Positions 51,725-60,778 of a stretch of DNA of 64,000 bases are shown in pieces. This stretch comes from Verrucomicrobiota bacterium (GTDB lineage: Bacteria; Verrucomicrobiota; Verrucomicrobiia; Limisphaerales; J093). Where the stretch lies: assembly GCA_016716505.1 (NCBI GenBank), contig JADJWF010000004.1, forward strand, positions 1 to 64,000, in the 5' to 3' direction. Numbering within the stretch: position 1 is the first letter of the stretch; each line of letters starts with the position of its first letter. Position numbers and translations under genes: made by a program. The notes under the pieces were generated by a model that worked only from the letters and a program-made list of their open reading frames with translations, ran no database searches and was not told where the DNA came from.

Positions 51725-54475
51725 ATGCTTCCCACACGCTTGTTGATCGGTCTCGCTTCCCTGCTGCTTGTGGCTGCAGCCCCAGCCGTCGTCCCGGAAC
51801 ACTCCGTCGAAAACGGCGCCGTCCGCCTCGCGGGCGTCGGCCCGGACAACCCGATCCTCTACGACAACGACTGGTGGTTCGACGTGTTCGACAACAACTA
51901 CCTCTGGGCGCAGGCCAGCCTGGGCGCCGCCAACCTGCGCGGCAACATCGTCAGCCGTGACATGTGGGATTGGGAGAAGGGCTACCACTACTCCTTCGAG
52001 CAATCATTGGGCGACGCCGAGAAGGCCCTCAAACTGGCCCGCGACTCCGGCCTCAAGAACATCCCGGACCTGACTCGCGGCGCCGACCGCGTGCTCGCGC
52101 GGCCAGAGAGCGGGCGCATCGAGGACACCGTGCCGCATCCGAGCGACGGCAGTCGGCTGATCATCGGCGAGGCAAAAAAAGCCTCGCCGGAGAAGCCGCT
52201 GCTGGTCATCGCGGGCGGGCCGCTGACCACCGTGGCCACCGCGCTGCTGACGAACCCGGAGATCGCCTCAAACCTCGTCGTGTTCAACCTCACCGTCAGC
52301 GACTACGGCTACAACGGCAAGGACGGTTGGGCTGCCTACATCGTGGCCAAGCGGACACGCTACGTGGACTGGGGCGGCGGCGCGTTCTGGGACAGGGACT
52401 CCGTGTTCACGGCAAAGGATTTCGAGGCGCTGCCCGACAACCCGTTCACGCAGGACATGAAGCGGTTCATCCGGACCGACCTGGGCCGGGCCAATCAACT
52501 GGGCGACGGCGCGCCGCTCGTGTGGCTCTTCCAGCCGAAGTGCTGGACGGGTGCGGAAGTGCGGCGGGCGGATTTTCAGGGCCGGGCGCTGGTCTTCCGA
52601 CCCGTGCCACCGGGTGAACAAGGTGACGTGCTGGTTATTCCCAAATCGGCGACGGATTTGAAAGCCTGCCGCGAGGAGTTTTTCCGCGTCCTCGCCCAGC
52701 CAGCGGTCTATGGCGGCACGATCACTCCGACCACGACGCCCAGTGCGCAACCCGCGGTCAAGCTCTGGCCGCAACTCACCGACGGCATCACCAATCACGC
52801 CGGCAAGCTGGCCATGCGCTGCGTCGTGGCCGAGGACGGCCTCACGGTCACGGACACCGCTTGGGACACTTATCAGGTGCCCGGCTGCGGGAAACGCTGG
52901 ACCGTCAACATGGGCGCGCCCATGTCCGGGCCACTTCGCAACTTCACCTTCCCTCCGCAGTTTGCCGGTCTTCCAGTCAACTTGACGATTGAGTTTTTCA
53001 ACCCGGACAAGCCGTGGGAGGTCAAGGAGAGCTACCAGGAAATCCTGCTTCTGGGTGGACGTCAGACTATCGGCCTGCCCGACTGGTTTCGCGTGCCGAC
53101 CAATCGCCTCGCCTACAACTTCGACGAGGGCAACTGGTTTCCCTCCGGCTGGAAGCTGCCGCGCGGCAAGTACGCGCTCTGGCAGGGTGCGGCCAAGGCC
53201 CGGCAGCAAGACCGCGGCGGCCAGTGCCCCATGTATGACTTCGGCTTCACCCACGTCTCGCCCGCGGCGATGACGCCAGGCGGCGATCGGGGCACGCGCG
53301 AACGGCGGGCGCATCTGTTCGGTGACAACGAGTGGATTCCCCACGACGGCGCGCGGGACACCTTCTCCGCCGAACCGACCGATCCGAAGAACTGGCAGAT
53401 CGAGCCGTGGCATCATCGGGCCGATGAGTGCGCCATCATGATCTGCAACTTCGAGGCACCGAATTACCACGCCTGGCGCGACCACCAGTATGACGCCTTC
53501 GCCGACCTGATTCGCAAGGTGCGCGCGCGACGTCCGGATACGCTGGTCGGGTGTTGGGGCGTGGGCGTGCTGCGACATTCCTTCCGCATCTTTGACAGCC
53601 TCTGGGAGGGCAAGCCGACTGGCGTGACAGATCGGAAAGGCGCGCAGCAGTGGCGCCAGAAATACGAACATCCGGAAGCCGACCTCCATCCCGTATTCAC
53701 CCGTTGCGGTCTGAACGTCGGCAACCCTTCGGTGTATTGGCTTAACAACTCCAAGCCCTCGCAGCTTTACGCCTTCGTCCAGGAATGGGAGCAGGGCAAG
53801 CTGGCCCGGCCGGAAGTGCCGAACATTCTTTCGACCTGGATTCAGGTGGAGTTCGTGGACGGTTACCCGCTCTCGCCATATCGCTTCACCGACGCCAGGG
53901 GCCGCGACCGGCGCGAAGATCTCAAGCATCAGGTGCCCGCCTCCGCTACCTACGCGCTCTCGCTCTTCGGCCACTGCGTCATGGACGGCCTGCAATGCTG
54001 GGAGATCGGGGCGCGCTACTCGGAAGACCTGGCGGACTACTCCGACTGGCGCGTTCGCGAGCATCCGCCCAAACACATGCTCAACGGGGTCGAGACGCCA
54101 GTTTATTACTACCTGAAGTATTTCGGCTTTTACAACTTCCACGTCCTCGGCATGTGGGAGGCCAGCCAGCACAAGGACATCATTGAGGCTGACACCCGCT
54201 GGGAAATGCCAGAGCTGTGGACCTCCCGTAACCAAGTCTGGCGCAGCGGCGACGAGCGGTATCCCAGCTTCGTCAACCTCCACAAAGAGCCGCTGGTGCG
54301 CGTCAAACTCTCTGCCGACGGCAAGGAGCTGTTGGTCATCGCCTGCAACCCGCACAATCAGGGCGTGGAGCAAGTGCGCCTGCGTCGGCCCGGCAGTGCC
54401 ACGGAATATTCGTTGGAATTGGTCGGCGACTTTCCAGTCATCCGGCAGTTCCCAACCAAGCCAGCGAACCAATAG
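51725..54475 (+). CDS. Secreted protein: nucleoside-hydrolase-like N-terminus with a large unassigned C-terminus
   Basis: 916 residues; a signal peptide (RLLIGLASLLLVAAAPA) starts at ATG 51725. Residues about 35-330 resemble inosine/uridine-preferring nucleoside hydrolase relatives: ILYDNDWWFDVFDNNYLWAQ in place of the usual DxDxxxDD calcium motif, LLVIAGGPLTTVATALLTNP, and YGYNGKDGWAAYIVAKR. The C-terminal 550 residues (MGAPMSGPLRNFTFPPQF, CGLNVGNPSVYWLNNSKPS, IEADTRWEMPELWTSRNQ) match no family I know, though the layout suggests a barrel glycosidase-like fold with a beta-sandwich. The gene directly follows the transporter, so it probably acts outside on the sugar source before uptake. Confidence 0.75.
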   Translation: MLPTRLLIGLASLLLVAAAPAVVPEHSVENGAVRLAGVGPDNPILYDNDWWFDVFDNNYLWAQASLGAANLRGNIVSRDMWDWEKGYHYSFEQSLGDAEKALKLARDSGLKNIPDLTRGADRVLARPESGRIEDTVPHPSDGSRLIIGEAKKASPEKPLLVIAGGPLTTVATALLTNPEIASNLVVFNLTVSDYGYNGKDGWAAYIVAKRTRYVDWGGGAFWDRDSVFTAKDFEALPDNPFTQDMKRFIRTDLGRANQLGDGAPLVWLFQPKCWTGAEVRRADFQGRALVFRPVPPGEQGDVLVIPKSATDLKACREEFFRVLAQPAVYGGTITPTTTPSAQPAVKLWPQLTDGITNHAGKLAMRCVVAEDGLTVTDTAWDTYQVPGCGKRWTVNMGAPMSGPLRNFTFPPQFAGLPVNLTIEFFNPDKPWEVKESYQEILLLGGRQTIGLPDWFRVPTNRLAYNFDEGNWFPSGWKLPRGKYALWQGAAKARQQDRGGQCPMYDFGFTHVSPAAMTPGGDRGTRERRAHLFGDNEWIPHDGARDTFSAEPTDPKNWQIEPWHHRADECAIMICNFEAPNYHAWRDHQYDAFADLIRKVRARRPDTLVGCWGVGVLRHSFRIFDSLWEGKPTGVTDRKGAQQWRQKYEHPEADLHPVFTRCGLNVGNPSVYWLNNSKPSQLYAFVQEWEQGKLARPEVPNILSTWIQVEFVDGYPLSPYRFTDARGRDRREDLKHQVPASATYALSLFGHCVMDGLQCWEIGARYSEDLADYSDWRVREHPPKHMLNGVETPVYYYLKYFGFYNFHVLGMWEASQHKDIIEADTRWEMPELWTSRNQVWRSGDERYPSFVNLHKEPLVRVKLSADGKELLVIACNPHNQGVEQVRLRRPGSATEYSLELVGDFPVIRQFPTKPANQ

Positions 54476-54479
54476 TCCC

Positions 54480-55793
54480 TTGCCAATCCAACGCATAAGC
54501 AAGTTCACCGTGTGGCTCGAGTTCGCGTGCGCGCTGAGTCTGGCGGTCGCGGCCGTGGCCTCCGTTGCGGCCTTTCCCCCTCGCATGAGCGAGAGCCGTT
54601 CCCTCGTGGAGCAGCGTGACGCGTGGCTTGGTTGGCGGCAGGACCCACGCGCCCCGACGCGGCCGGACGTTTTCGCCGCTGACGGGCACGGTAGCGTTAT
54701 CGAGTCTCTTTCAGCGCGCGATGGCAACTTGAGCGACGAGCGAGGAATTCCCAAGGTCGCTGCGGACCTCGAGACAAGTCGGGACCTGTCTTTCCACGTC
54801 CTGCCGAAGCCGACGGTTCAAGACGGCGCGGAGGGGACGCCGAAAGTGGTGTCCGGTCTGACAGTGCAGGCGCTGGGAAAGGAGTTCCGGCCCGACCCTG
54901 CGCGGGTGGTGGTTCAGCAGACGGCCTTCGATCGCGGCGGCAATACCAGTGTGCGCAACACGGATCGGGCGCATCTGGAGTGGAAGTCCCGGGGCTACTT
55001 TCAACGCAACCGCGATCTGGGCCAGGTGTTCACCGCCCCACGCGATTTCGAGCCGGCCGCCATCGTGCTCCGCACCGGGCCGGCCGACGCAGCGGTGCTG
55101 GAAGGCGCGCCGGGCGCGAAGGTTTTCGTACAATTCTTCGAGGTCACCGGCCAGCCGCGCATCCATGACAACGGCACACCGGCCGGGACCGACGCCAAGC
55201 ACGGCTTTTCCAAAAACCATCGCTGCGACGACTATCTCCTCGGGGTCGAATACCGTCCGCTCTCGGTGGTGACGGGCGGGGTCTTTCCCGATCTGCCGCC
55301 CACTCGCGACCCGGACGGCAAACCCAACGGCACGTCGGCTGGATGCCTGGTCTATTTGCGCTGGGCGCTGGAGAGGGAAGCGCGCCTGCCACTCAAAGCC
55401 GGCAAACGCTACGCCTTTATGGTGGGCTTTGAGGAACCCGGACCCGAGCGCGGCTTCACGCTGGCCAATGCGAATGCGGCCGGCGTCAACGCCCCGCCCA
55501 GCCTCACCGACGCGCACGACCGCTACCCCGGCGGCTGGGGCTTGCGCCGCGAAGGCGATGGCACACTGCCGCCTACGATGATCCCCGGCGAACATCCGCC
55601 GGCGGATGCCGCGCAGCGAGAACAGCTTTATCGGGAAGCCGTATTTGGGGAAGGTTCGTTGCGCTACCTGCTTTCACCGACGACGGACGGCTATCCCGAC
55701 GTGGATACCTATCGTGATATGGAGTTTTACGTCGAAGCCGCTGAAGCCGGCTCCGGGGCCAATGAAACCACGGTTCCCCCTGACCATGAATAA
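54480..55793 (+). CDS. Secreted protein of unknown function
   Basis: 437 residues if TTG 54480 is used, 4 bases after the preceding stop; GTG 54510 is the alternative. A hydrophobic stretch (VWLEFACALSLAVAAVASVAAF) is a likely signal peptide. The rest is polar and strand-rich with features such as YFQRNRDLGQVFTAPRDFEP, AIVLRTGPADAAVLEGAPGA, KVFVQFFEVTG and LKAGKRYAFMVGFEEPGPER, resembling a jelly-roll or carbohydrate-binding sandwich, but I recognise no family. It overlaps the next start by 8 bases and is clearly in the same transcription unit as the neighbouring glycosidase-like proteins. Confidence 0.72.
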   Translation: MPIQRISKFTVWLEFACALSLAVAAVASVAAFPPRMSESRSLVEQRDAWLGWRQDPRAPTRPDVFAADGHGSVIESLSARDGNLSDERGIPKVAADLETSRDLSFHVLPKPTVQDGAEGTPKVVSGLTVQALGKEFRPDPARVVVQQTAFDRGGNTSVRNTDRAHLEWKSRGYFQRNRDLGQVFTAPRDFEPAAIVLRTGPADAAVLEGAPGAKVFVQFFEVTGQPRIHDNGTPAGTDAKHGFSKNHRCDDYLLGVEYRPLSVVTGGVFPDLPPTRDPDGKPNGTSAGCLVYLRWALEREARLPLKAGKRYAFMVGFEEPGPERGFTLANANAAGVNAPPSLTDAHDRYPGGWGLRREGDGTLPPTMIPGEHPPADAAQREQLYREAVFGEGSLRYLLSPTTDGYPDVDTYRDMEFYVEAAEAGSGANETTVPPDHE

Positions 55794-57840
55794 GTCGCCT
55801 CGTGTCTCAGCCATCCTGTCAGTTGCTCGCGTTCCTGCGCTGCTGGCCCTGGCCGTGCTGCCAGTCCTGCCCGCGTTCAGCGCGAACGTTACCGTGCCCC
55901 GCTGGGGGCGCTTCGAAGCCGTCATCACCAACGCGGTCGGATATCGCGACCCGTTTCGCGACGTGAAGTTGCAGGTCCGTTACACGCGACCGGACGGGCG
56001 GGTGATCGAGTTTCCCGGCTTTTACGACGGCGGCGCGCAGTGGCGCCTGCGCTTCATGCCGGATGAGGTGGGAGAATGGAGCTACACGGCGGCGTTCACG
56101 GACGGTTCGCACGGCGCGACGGGCCGCTTCATCTGCGCGCCATCCGACCTGCCGGGTCTCGTCGTGCCGCATGTGCCCAATCCCATCTGGTTCGGCTTTG
56201 CCGATGGCTCGCCGTTTCTCATGCGCAGCCTGCACGTCGGCGACCGGTTTTTCGCGCGCAACTGGGACGATCCGGACAACCCGGATGACGGCAATCGCCG
56301 CGCCGCCTTTCTCGATTGGGCGCAGGCGCAGGGTTACAACACCCTCTCCATCGCCAGCCATTACCTCAACCGACAAAGCGACGGACGCGGACACGGCTGG
56401 GACACGCCCCGGCTCTGGCCCTTGGACCCCGCCGAATTCCGGCACCTGGAGCGGATGCTGGACGATCTGGCCGCGCGGCGAATCGTCGTGTTCCCCTTCG
56501 CCGGCTTCTTCGGTCGCGACGCGGACTTCCCGCGCGCGCCGGAGGACCAGCGGCTCTACCTCGAATACACCGTGGCGAGGCTGGGTCCGTACTGGAACAT
56601 GCTGTTCAACGTGGCCGGTCCCGAGCCGCTGCTGCGCAACAGCCCCTATCTGACCTACGCCGAGTTGAACCAAATGGCCGAATGGGTGCGCGAGCTGGAC
56701 GTGTTCGGCCGCCCGCTCACCATTCACAACGAAACCGGCGACGATGTCTTTCGCGGCGAGCCGTGGTTCGGCTTTGGCACGTTGCAAGGCCCCAAGACGA
56801 GGAACCGTCGGTGGCTCGCGGAAGTCCTGCTGCGCAATCATCATCCCGCCCGCCCGCTCTACGCGCAGGAAACCCTCTGGCCCGGCAACACCTTCGGCCA
56901 TCCGGCCTACTCGGACGACGACATCCGCCGCAACGCCTTTGTCATGCTGTTCAGCGCGACGATGATCAACTTCGGCGACATGAACGGCAGCTCCTCGTCC
57001 GGCTTCGCGCAATCCCTCGATCCCGCGGACGCCGTCACCAACCGGCACGCCATCATTCGGCACGTCTGGGACACGTTTGCCGGACTGCCCTGGCCGCAGA
57101 CCAAGCCGCGGCCCGACCTCGTCAATGCCGGCTTCTGCCTCGCGGACCCGGGGCGGGTGTATCTGGTGTATCTCGAGGAAGCCGCCCCCGTGAAGGTCCA
57201 TACCCGCGCGGGTGAATATCAGGCCGACTGGTTCGACGCCCGGGCCGGCGCGCGGTCGGTGCATCACGAACCCAGGGCGAATCCCGCCGAACTCAAGCCG
57301 CCGGGGGCTGGCGACTGGATTCTCATGCTGACCGCCAGAAGCGGGCGAACGATTCGGGAGCGCGACGGCGTGGTTGAATTCGAGGCGGAAGCCGGGGTGG
57401 GCGACTGGACCTTGATCCCCTCGCCCACCGGACGCGCCATTCAAAGCCCGGGCGAGGGCCGGATGCGCTACGAAATCGAATTCACCCAGCCCGGCAAATT
57501 CTACGTCTTCCTGCTGGCCCGGCAGGGACCGATCGGCCGCGACAAGGAGAACGACGTGCTGCTGAGCCTGAACGGCGAGAAGCTTTACGGCCAGGACGAC
57601 CGCACCCGACCCGACGGCATGAGAAGTTATGGCGGGTGGAGGTGGACCCACCTGCCGAAAGGACCGGGCAACCACACGCCGGACGCCATCCGTGACGGGC
57701 CGGTGTATTTCGTCGTTCATGAACCGGGCGTTCAGGTTCTGGAAATCGCGCATCGCAGCGCGAATTACGCCATTGACCGCGTGCTGATGAAGCTGAACGA
57801 CCCCACGCCACCACCAGCCGTCCGGATCACTGCGAGGTGA
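55786..57840 (+). CDS. Secreted DUF5060/DUF4038 (apiosidase-like) glycosidase
   Basis: 684 residues from ATG 55786, inside the last codons of the previous gene. Signal peptide VPALLALAVLPVLPAFSANV. The DUF5060 sandwich follows (VPRWGRFEAVITNAVGYRDP, YDGGAQWRLRFMPDEVGEWSY), then a DUF4038-type barrel (PHVPNPIWFGFADGSPFLM, GYNTLSIASHYLN, VARLGPYWNMLFNVAGPEPL). WYIE-like Glu residues are not obvious, but ETGDDVFRGEPW and LYAQETLWPGN carry candidate catalytic acids. A collagen-binding-like C-terminal domain follows, and a final sandwich. DUF4038 includes GH140 endo-apiosidases, hence a possible link to apiose-containing glycans; that is inference. Confidence 0.8.
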   Translation: MNKSPRVSAILSVARVPALLALAVLPVLPAFSANVTVPRWGRFEAVITNAVGYRDPFRDVKLQVRYTRPDGRVIEFPGFYDGGAQWRLRFMPDEVGEWSYTAAFTDGSHGATGRFICAPSDLPGLVVPHVPNPIWFGFADGSPFLMRSLHVGDRFFARNWDDPDNPDDGNRRAAFLDWAQAQGYNTLSIASHYLNRQSDGRGHGWDTPRLWPLDPAEFRHLERMLDDLAARRIVVFPFAGFFGRDADFPRAPEDQRLYLEYTVARLGPYWNMLFNVAGPEPLLRNSPYLTYAELNQMAEWVRELDVFGRPLTIHNETGDDVFRGEPWFGFGTLQGPKTRNRRWLAEVLLRNHHPARPLYAQETLWPGNTFGHPAYSDDDIRRNAFVMLFSATMINFGDMNGSSSSGFAQSLDPADAVTNRHAIIRHVWDTFAGLPWPQTKPRPDLVNAGFCLADPGRVYLVYLEEAAPVKVHTRAGEYQADWFDARAGARSVHHEPRANPAELKPPGAGDWILMLTARSGRTIRERDGVVEFEAEAGVGDWTLIPSPTGRAIQSPGEGRMRYEIEFTQPGKFYVFLLARQGPIGRDKENDVLLSLNGEKLYGQDDRTRPDGMRSYGGWRWTHLPKGPGNHTPDAIRDGPVYFVVHEPGVQVLEIAHRSANYAIDRVLMKLNDPTPPPAVRITAR

Positions 57841-58197
57841 ATCGGATGACAGCCAGGGAGACCACGCAGCCCAAGGGGAATGCCGACACGCCGACCGCCT
57901 CCCTTCCCGCACTCTACCCCGTGATCCTTGCCGCGGCCTCTGATGCCGCGGTGACGCCAGCCACCTCGGTCCGTGAAACAAGAGCGCCGCTGAGTGGTTG
58001 TCTGCTGGCCGGCGTCGGAGCTGCGGGTTCGGCGCTTGCCGTTGCGTCCCGGCTGAGAGTGTTGGGCCCATTTGCGTAGCGCGGTCCGTCCCGCCTGTGG
58101 ATCGTGGTGCCGCACCGGGGCGGCGATATTGGGGCGGCGGAGCGCCGACACAACCTGCCGGCGGGGACGCCGGCGCTACATCCCTTGGAGTTGCCCG
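57841..58197. other. Intergenic stretch with a REP-like palindrome
   Basis: 357 bases between convergent genes. GCCGGCG (58157-58163) and CGCCGGC (58168-58174) form a 7-bp stem within a longer GC-rich stretch, next to the end of the HNH gene. Small plus and minus frames here have no recognisable product. I see no T-rich terminator. Confidence 0.5.
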
Positions 58198-58821
58198 TCA
58201 TCGCCCGGCCGCGCGTTGCACGCGCTGCCAGGATTCCCCGCCCAAGAGGCCGGCGCGATGCAGGTCTTCGGCGAGCGACAATTGTCGTTCGCCAACGCGG
58301 TTGGACTTGCGGCGGTTGACGGTCTTGGGCAGCAGTTCGAGGTTCGCGAGTTCGTTGCCGACTTCCGGGGCGAGGCTGACTGGCACGATATGGTCCACTT
58401 CGGTTGTTTCGCCCGCATACGGTCCCCGGGTGACGGTTGGCGCGTTGCCGCGACGCAGACGTTCGAGGTTGTCCGGCGTCAGCAGGCCGAGGCGCTCGGC
58501 AATGGTCAGGTTCCTCACCAGGGCTTCGCGTCGCAGCCGGGCCGGTTCGCCGGTGACACCATTGAACAGTTGCGCGAGGTCAACCGCCCGCTCGGGCCCC
58601 AGACCCTTCTGCCGCGCCATTTCCAGCCAGTACACGAGCTTGTTCACCCGCGGGTTCGCCCCGCGCTTGCCGAGGGTGGCGAGCTTGGCCGGGTCGCTCA
58701 ACGAGCGAATCGCCAGCACCGCTTCGAGTGGCGAAAACCACCAGGCCGCCGCGCCAAGGACTAGGGCCAGCAGCGTGCCCGCAGACCAGCGACGGAAACG
58801 AAGGCGACGATATCCGAACAC
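58198..58821 (-). CDS. Membrane-anchored HNH-type endonuclease-like protein
   Basis: 207 residues. A basic start (MFGYRRLRFRRW) and one hydrophobic segment (GTLLALVLGAAAWWF, about residues 15-29) indicate a membrane anchor or signal sequence. A helical middle (PRVNKLVYWLEMARQKGLG) leads to the HNH-like site TEVDHIVPVSLAPEVGNELANLELLP, with DH and the later Asn, then KTVNRRKSNRVG. A nuclease outside the cytoplasm is plausible, perhaps for external DNA use; this is inference. It starts 19 bases after the lactate permease stop on the same strand, so the two may be co-transcribed, although no functional link is evident. Confidence 0.75.
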   Translation of the reverse strand: MFGYRRLRFRRWSAGTLLALVLGAAAWWFSPLEAVLAIRSLSDPAKLATLGKRGANPRVNKLVYWLEMARQKGLGPERAVDLAQLFNGVTGEPARLRREALVRNLTIAERLGLLTPDNLERLRRGNAPTVTRGPYAGETTEVDHIVPVSLAPEVGNELANLELLPKTVNRRKSNRVGERQLSLAEDLHRAGLLGGESWQRVQRAAGR

Positions 58822-58840
58822 TCTGCGAGGGTAATGCGGG

Positions 58841-60499
58841 TTACGGCGATTGCACGACCATTTGGGTGAAGGGCGGCACCCGGGCCTGCAGAAACACGAG
58901 CAGGCCCATCAATCCCGCCAGCGCCACGCTGTGAAAGAAGACGTAGCGCAGGATGGCGCCCTCGTGGCCGAACCACTGGGTGGCCGTGCTGGCCACCACG
59001 ATGCTCTGAGCGTCAATCATCTTGCCCATCACGCCGCCCGAGCTGTTGGCCGCGCCCATCAGAATCGGGCTGACGCCGGTCTGTTCGGCGGTGATCCGTT
59101 GCAGACTGCCAAAGAGGACATTCGACGCCGTGTCGGAGCCGGTCAGGGCGACGCCCACCCAGCCGAGCAGCGTGCCGAAGAACGGATACCACGCTCCCGT
59201 CCCGGCCAGGGCCAGGCCCAGCGTGGCGTCAATGCCGCAGTACTTGGTCACGTTGCCCAGCGCGAGCATGGCGGCGATCGTCAGCAGCGAGAAGCGAACC
59301 TTGCCGAGGGTTGCCAAGTAGAGGCGCGGCCACTCCCGCGGTCGCACGCCAATCACCGCGGCCGCCAGGATCGCCGCCAGCAGGATTCCCGTGCCGGTGG
59401 CCGACAGGAAGTTGAGCTTGAACTCCGCGGACTCGGGCTTCACCCCGGTTGGCGCCACCGGAGGCATACGCTGAACGGCGAGGTGAATTCCCGGCACCGC
59501 GAACTTCGGCGCGGCCAGGCGGTCCAGCGCCGCCTTGAATGGCGGCGTGCCCCAGAGCAGGAGCAACGCCGTCAGGATCCCCCACGGCACCCAGGCCAGC
59601 GCCACGTCGGGTCGCGAGCTGGCGGCTATTTCGGCCGCTCGTGCCGCCCCCTCCTGGGGCGGCGGGCGATTCGCCGGCCAGATCTCGCGGGGTCTCCAGA
59701 ACTTCAACAGGATGACCAGCGCGCCAATTGAGCAGCCGCCGGCGATGATGTCCACCAGCCACGGCCCGTGCAGATTCGACACCAGAAACTGGGGCACGGC
59801 GAAGCTCGCGCCGGCCGTCAGGGCCGCCGGCCACACCCCCAGCATTCCGCGCCAGCCGGCGAAGGCCCAGACCACCCAGAACGGGATCAGCAGCGAGAAG
59901 AACGGAAGTTGCCGGCCAACCATTGCGGACACCTTGCGGGCATCCAGACCCGCGACCTGTTCCAGGGTCGTGATGGGAATCCCCAGTGACCCGAACGCCA
60001 CCGGCGCGGTGTTGGCGATGAGCGCCAGCCCGCAGGCGTGCAGCGGCCGAAAGCCGAGTTGAATGAGAATGGCCGCCGTGATCGCCACCGGTGTTCCGAA
60101 GCCTGCCATCCCCTCGATGAACGCGCCGAAGGCGAAAGCCACCAGCAACACCTGAACCCGGGGATCGGGCGCCACGCCCGCCAGACTGCGGCGGAGCACG
60201 TCGAACAATCCCCGGCGCAGCGTGATCTGGTACAGGAAGAGGATGTTGAGAACGATCCAGCCGATCGGGAAGAGTCCAAACGCCGCTCCGTAGCCCGCGG
60301 CTCCGAAGGCCGCGGTCACCGGCATTCGGTAGGCGGTTACGGCGACCCCCAGAGCGACGCCCAGACCGAGCAACGCGGCGAAGTGAATCCGGATGCCGAG
60401 GAAAGCGATGCTGGTCAGCAACAGCACCACCGGCAGCGCCGCCACCACGGTGGAAAGCCACGGCAGGCCGAGCGGATCATAGTTTTGCTGCCAAATCAT
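58841..60499 (-). CDS. lctP: L-lactate permease
   Basis: 552 residues from ATG 60499 (MIWQQNYDPLG), the standard beginning of this family; the longer upstream frame adds unlikely sequence. There are about 13 membrane segments, including LSTVVAALPVVLLLTSIAFLG, FIEGMAGFGTPVAITAAILI (a hallmark of LctP), LALIANTAPVAFGSLGIPIT and the C-terminal LTGSDTASNVLFGSLQRITA and LMGAANSSGGVMGKMIDAQS. It imports lactate or glycolate with protons. The 279 bases between it and the divergent CotH gene should hold both promoters; I see no clear boxes there. Confidence 0.93.
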   Translation of the reverse strand: MIWQQNYDPLGLPWLSTVVAALPVVLLLTSIAFLGIRIHFAALLGLGVALGVAVTAYRMPVTAAFGAAGYGAAFGLFPIGWIVLNILFLYQITLRRGLFDVLRRSLAGVAPDPRVQVLLVAFAFGAFIEGMAGFGTPVAITAAILIQLGFRPLHACGLALIANTAPVAFGSLGIPITTLEQVAGLDARKVSAMVGRQLPFFSLLIPFWVVWAFAGWRGMLGVWPAALTAGASFAVPQFLVSNLHGPWLVDIIAGGCSIGALVILLKFWRPREIWPANRPPPQEGAARAAEIAASSRPDVALAWVPWGILTALLLLWGTPPFKAALDRLAAPKFAVPGIHLAVQRMPPVAPTGVKPESAEFKLNFLSATGTGILLAAILAAAVIGVRPREWPRLYLATLGKVRFSLLTIAAMLALGNVTKYCGIDATLGLALAGTGAWYPFFGTLLGWVGVALTGSDTASNVLFGSLQRITAEQTGVSPILMGAANSSGGVMGKMIDAQSIVVASTATQWFGHEGAILRYVFFHSVALAGLMGLLVFLQARVPPFTQMVVQSP

Positions 60500-60778
60500 T
60501 GGGGCCGGGTCCGGGCATAGTCCGCCGCGCCGGGAGCCGACGCAAGCAGCGGCGCGCCACCGCGCCATTCCCGACGCTGCCGGGCCCAGCGACCTGGAAC
60601 CTTGCCACCCACGACGGCCATGTCCGGTCCGCCAAGTGAACCGAGGGCAAGTCTGTTGAACACTCGCCTGACCAGTCCGTGGCGGCACGCCGGACGCCCT
60701 TTTCGGCGTGGATTCTGCTGGCCGGGCGGGCGTAGGTTTTCGCGCTCGCGGGTCGGGCTGCTCCCGCGGCCGTTTGGC

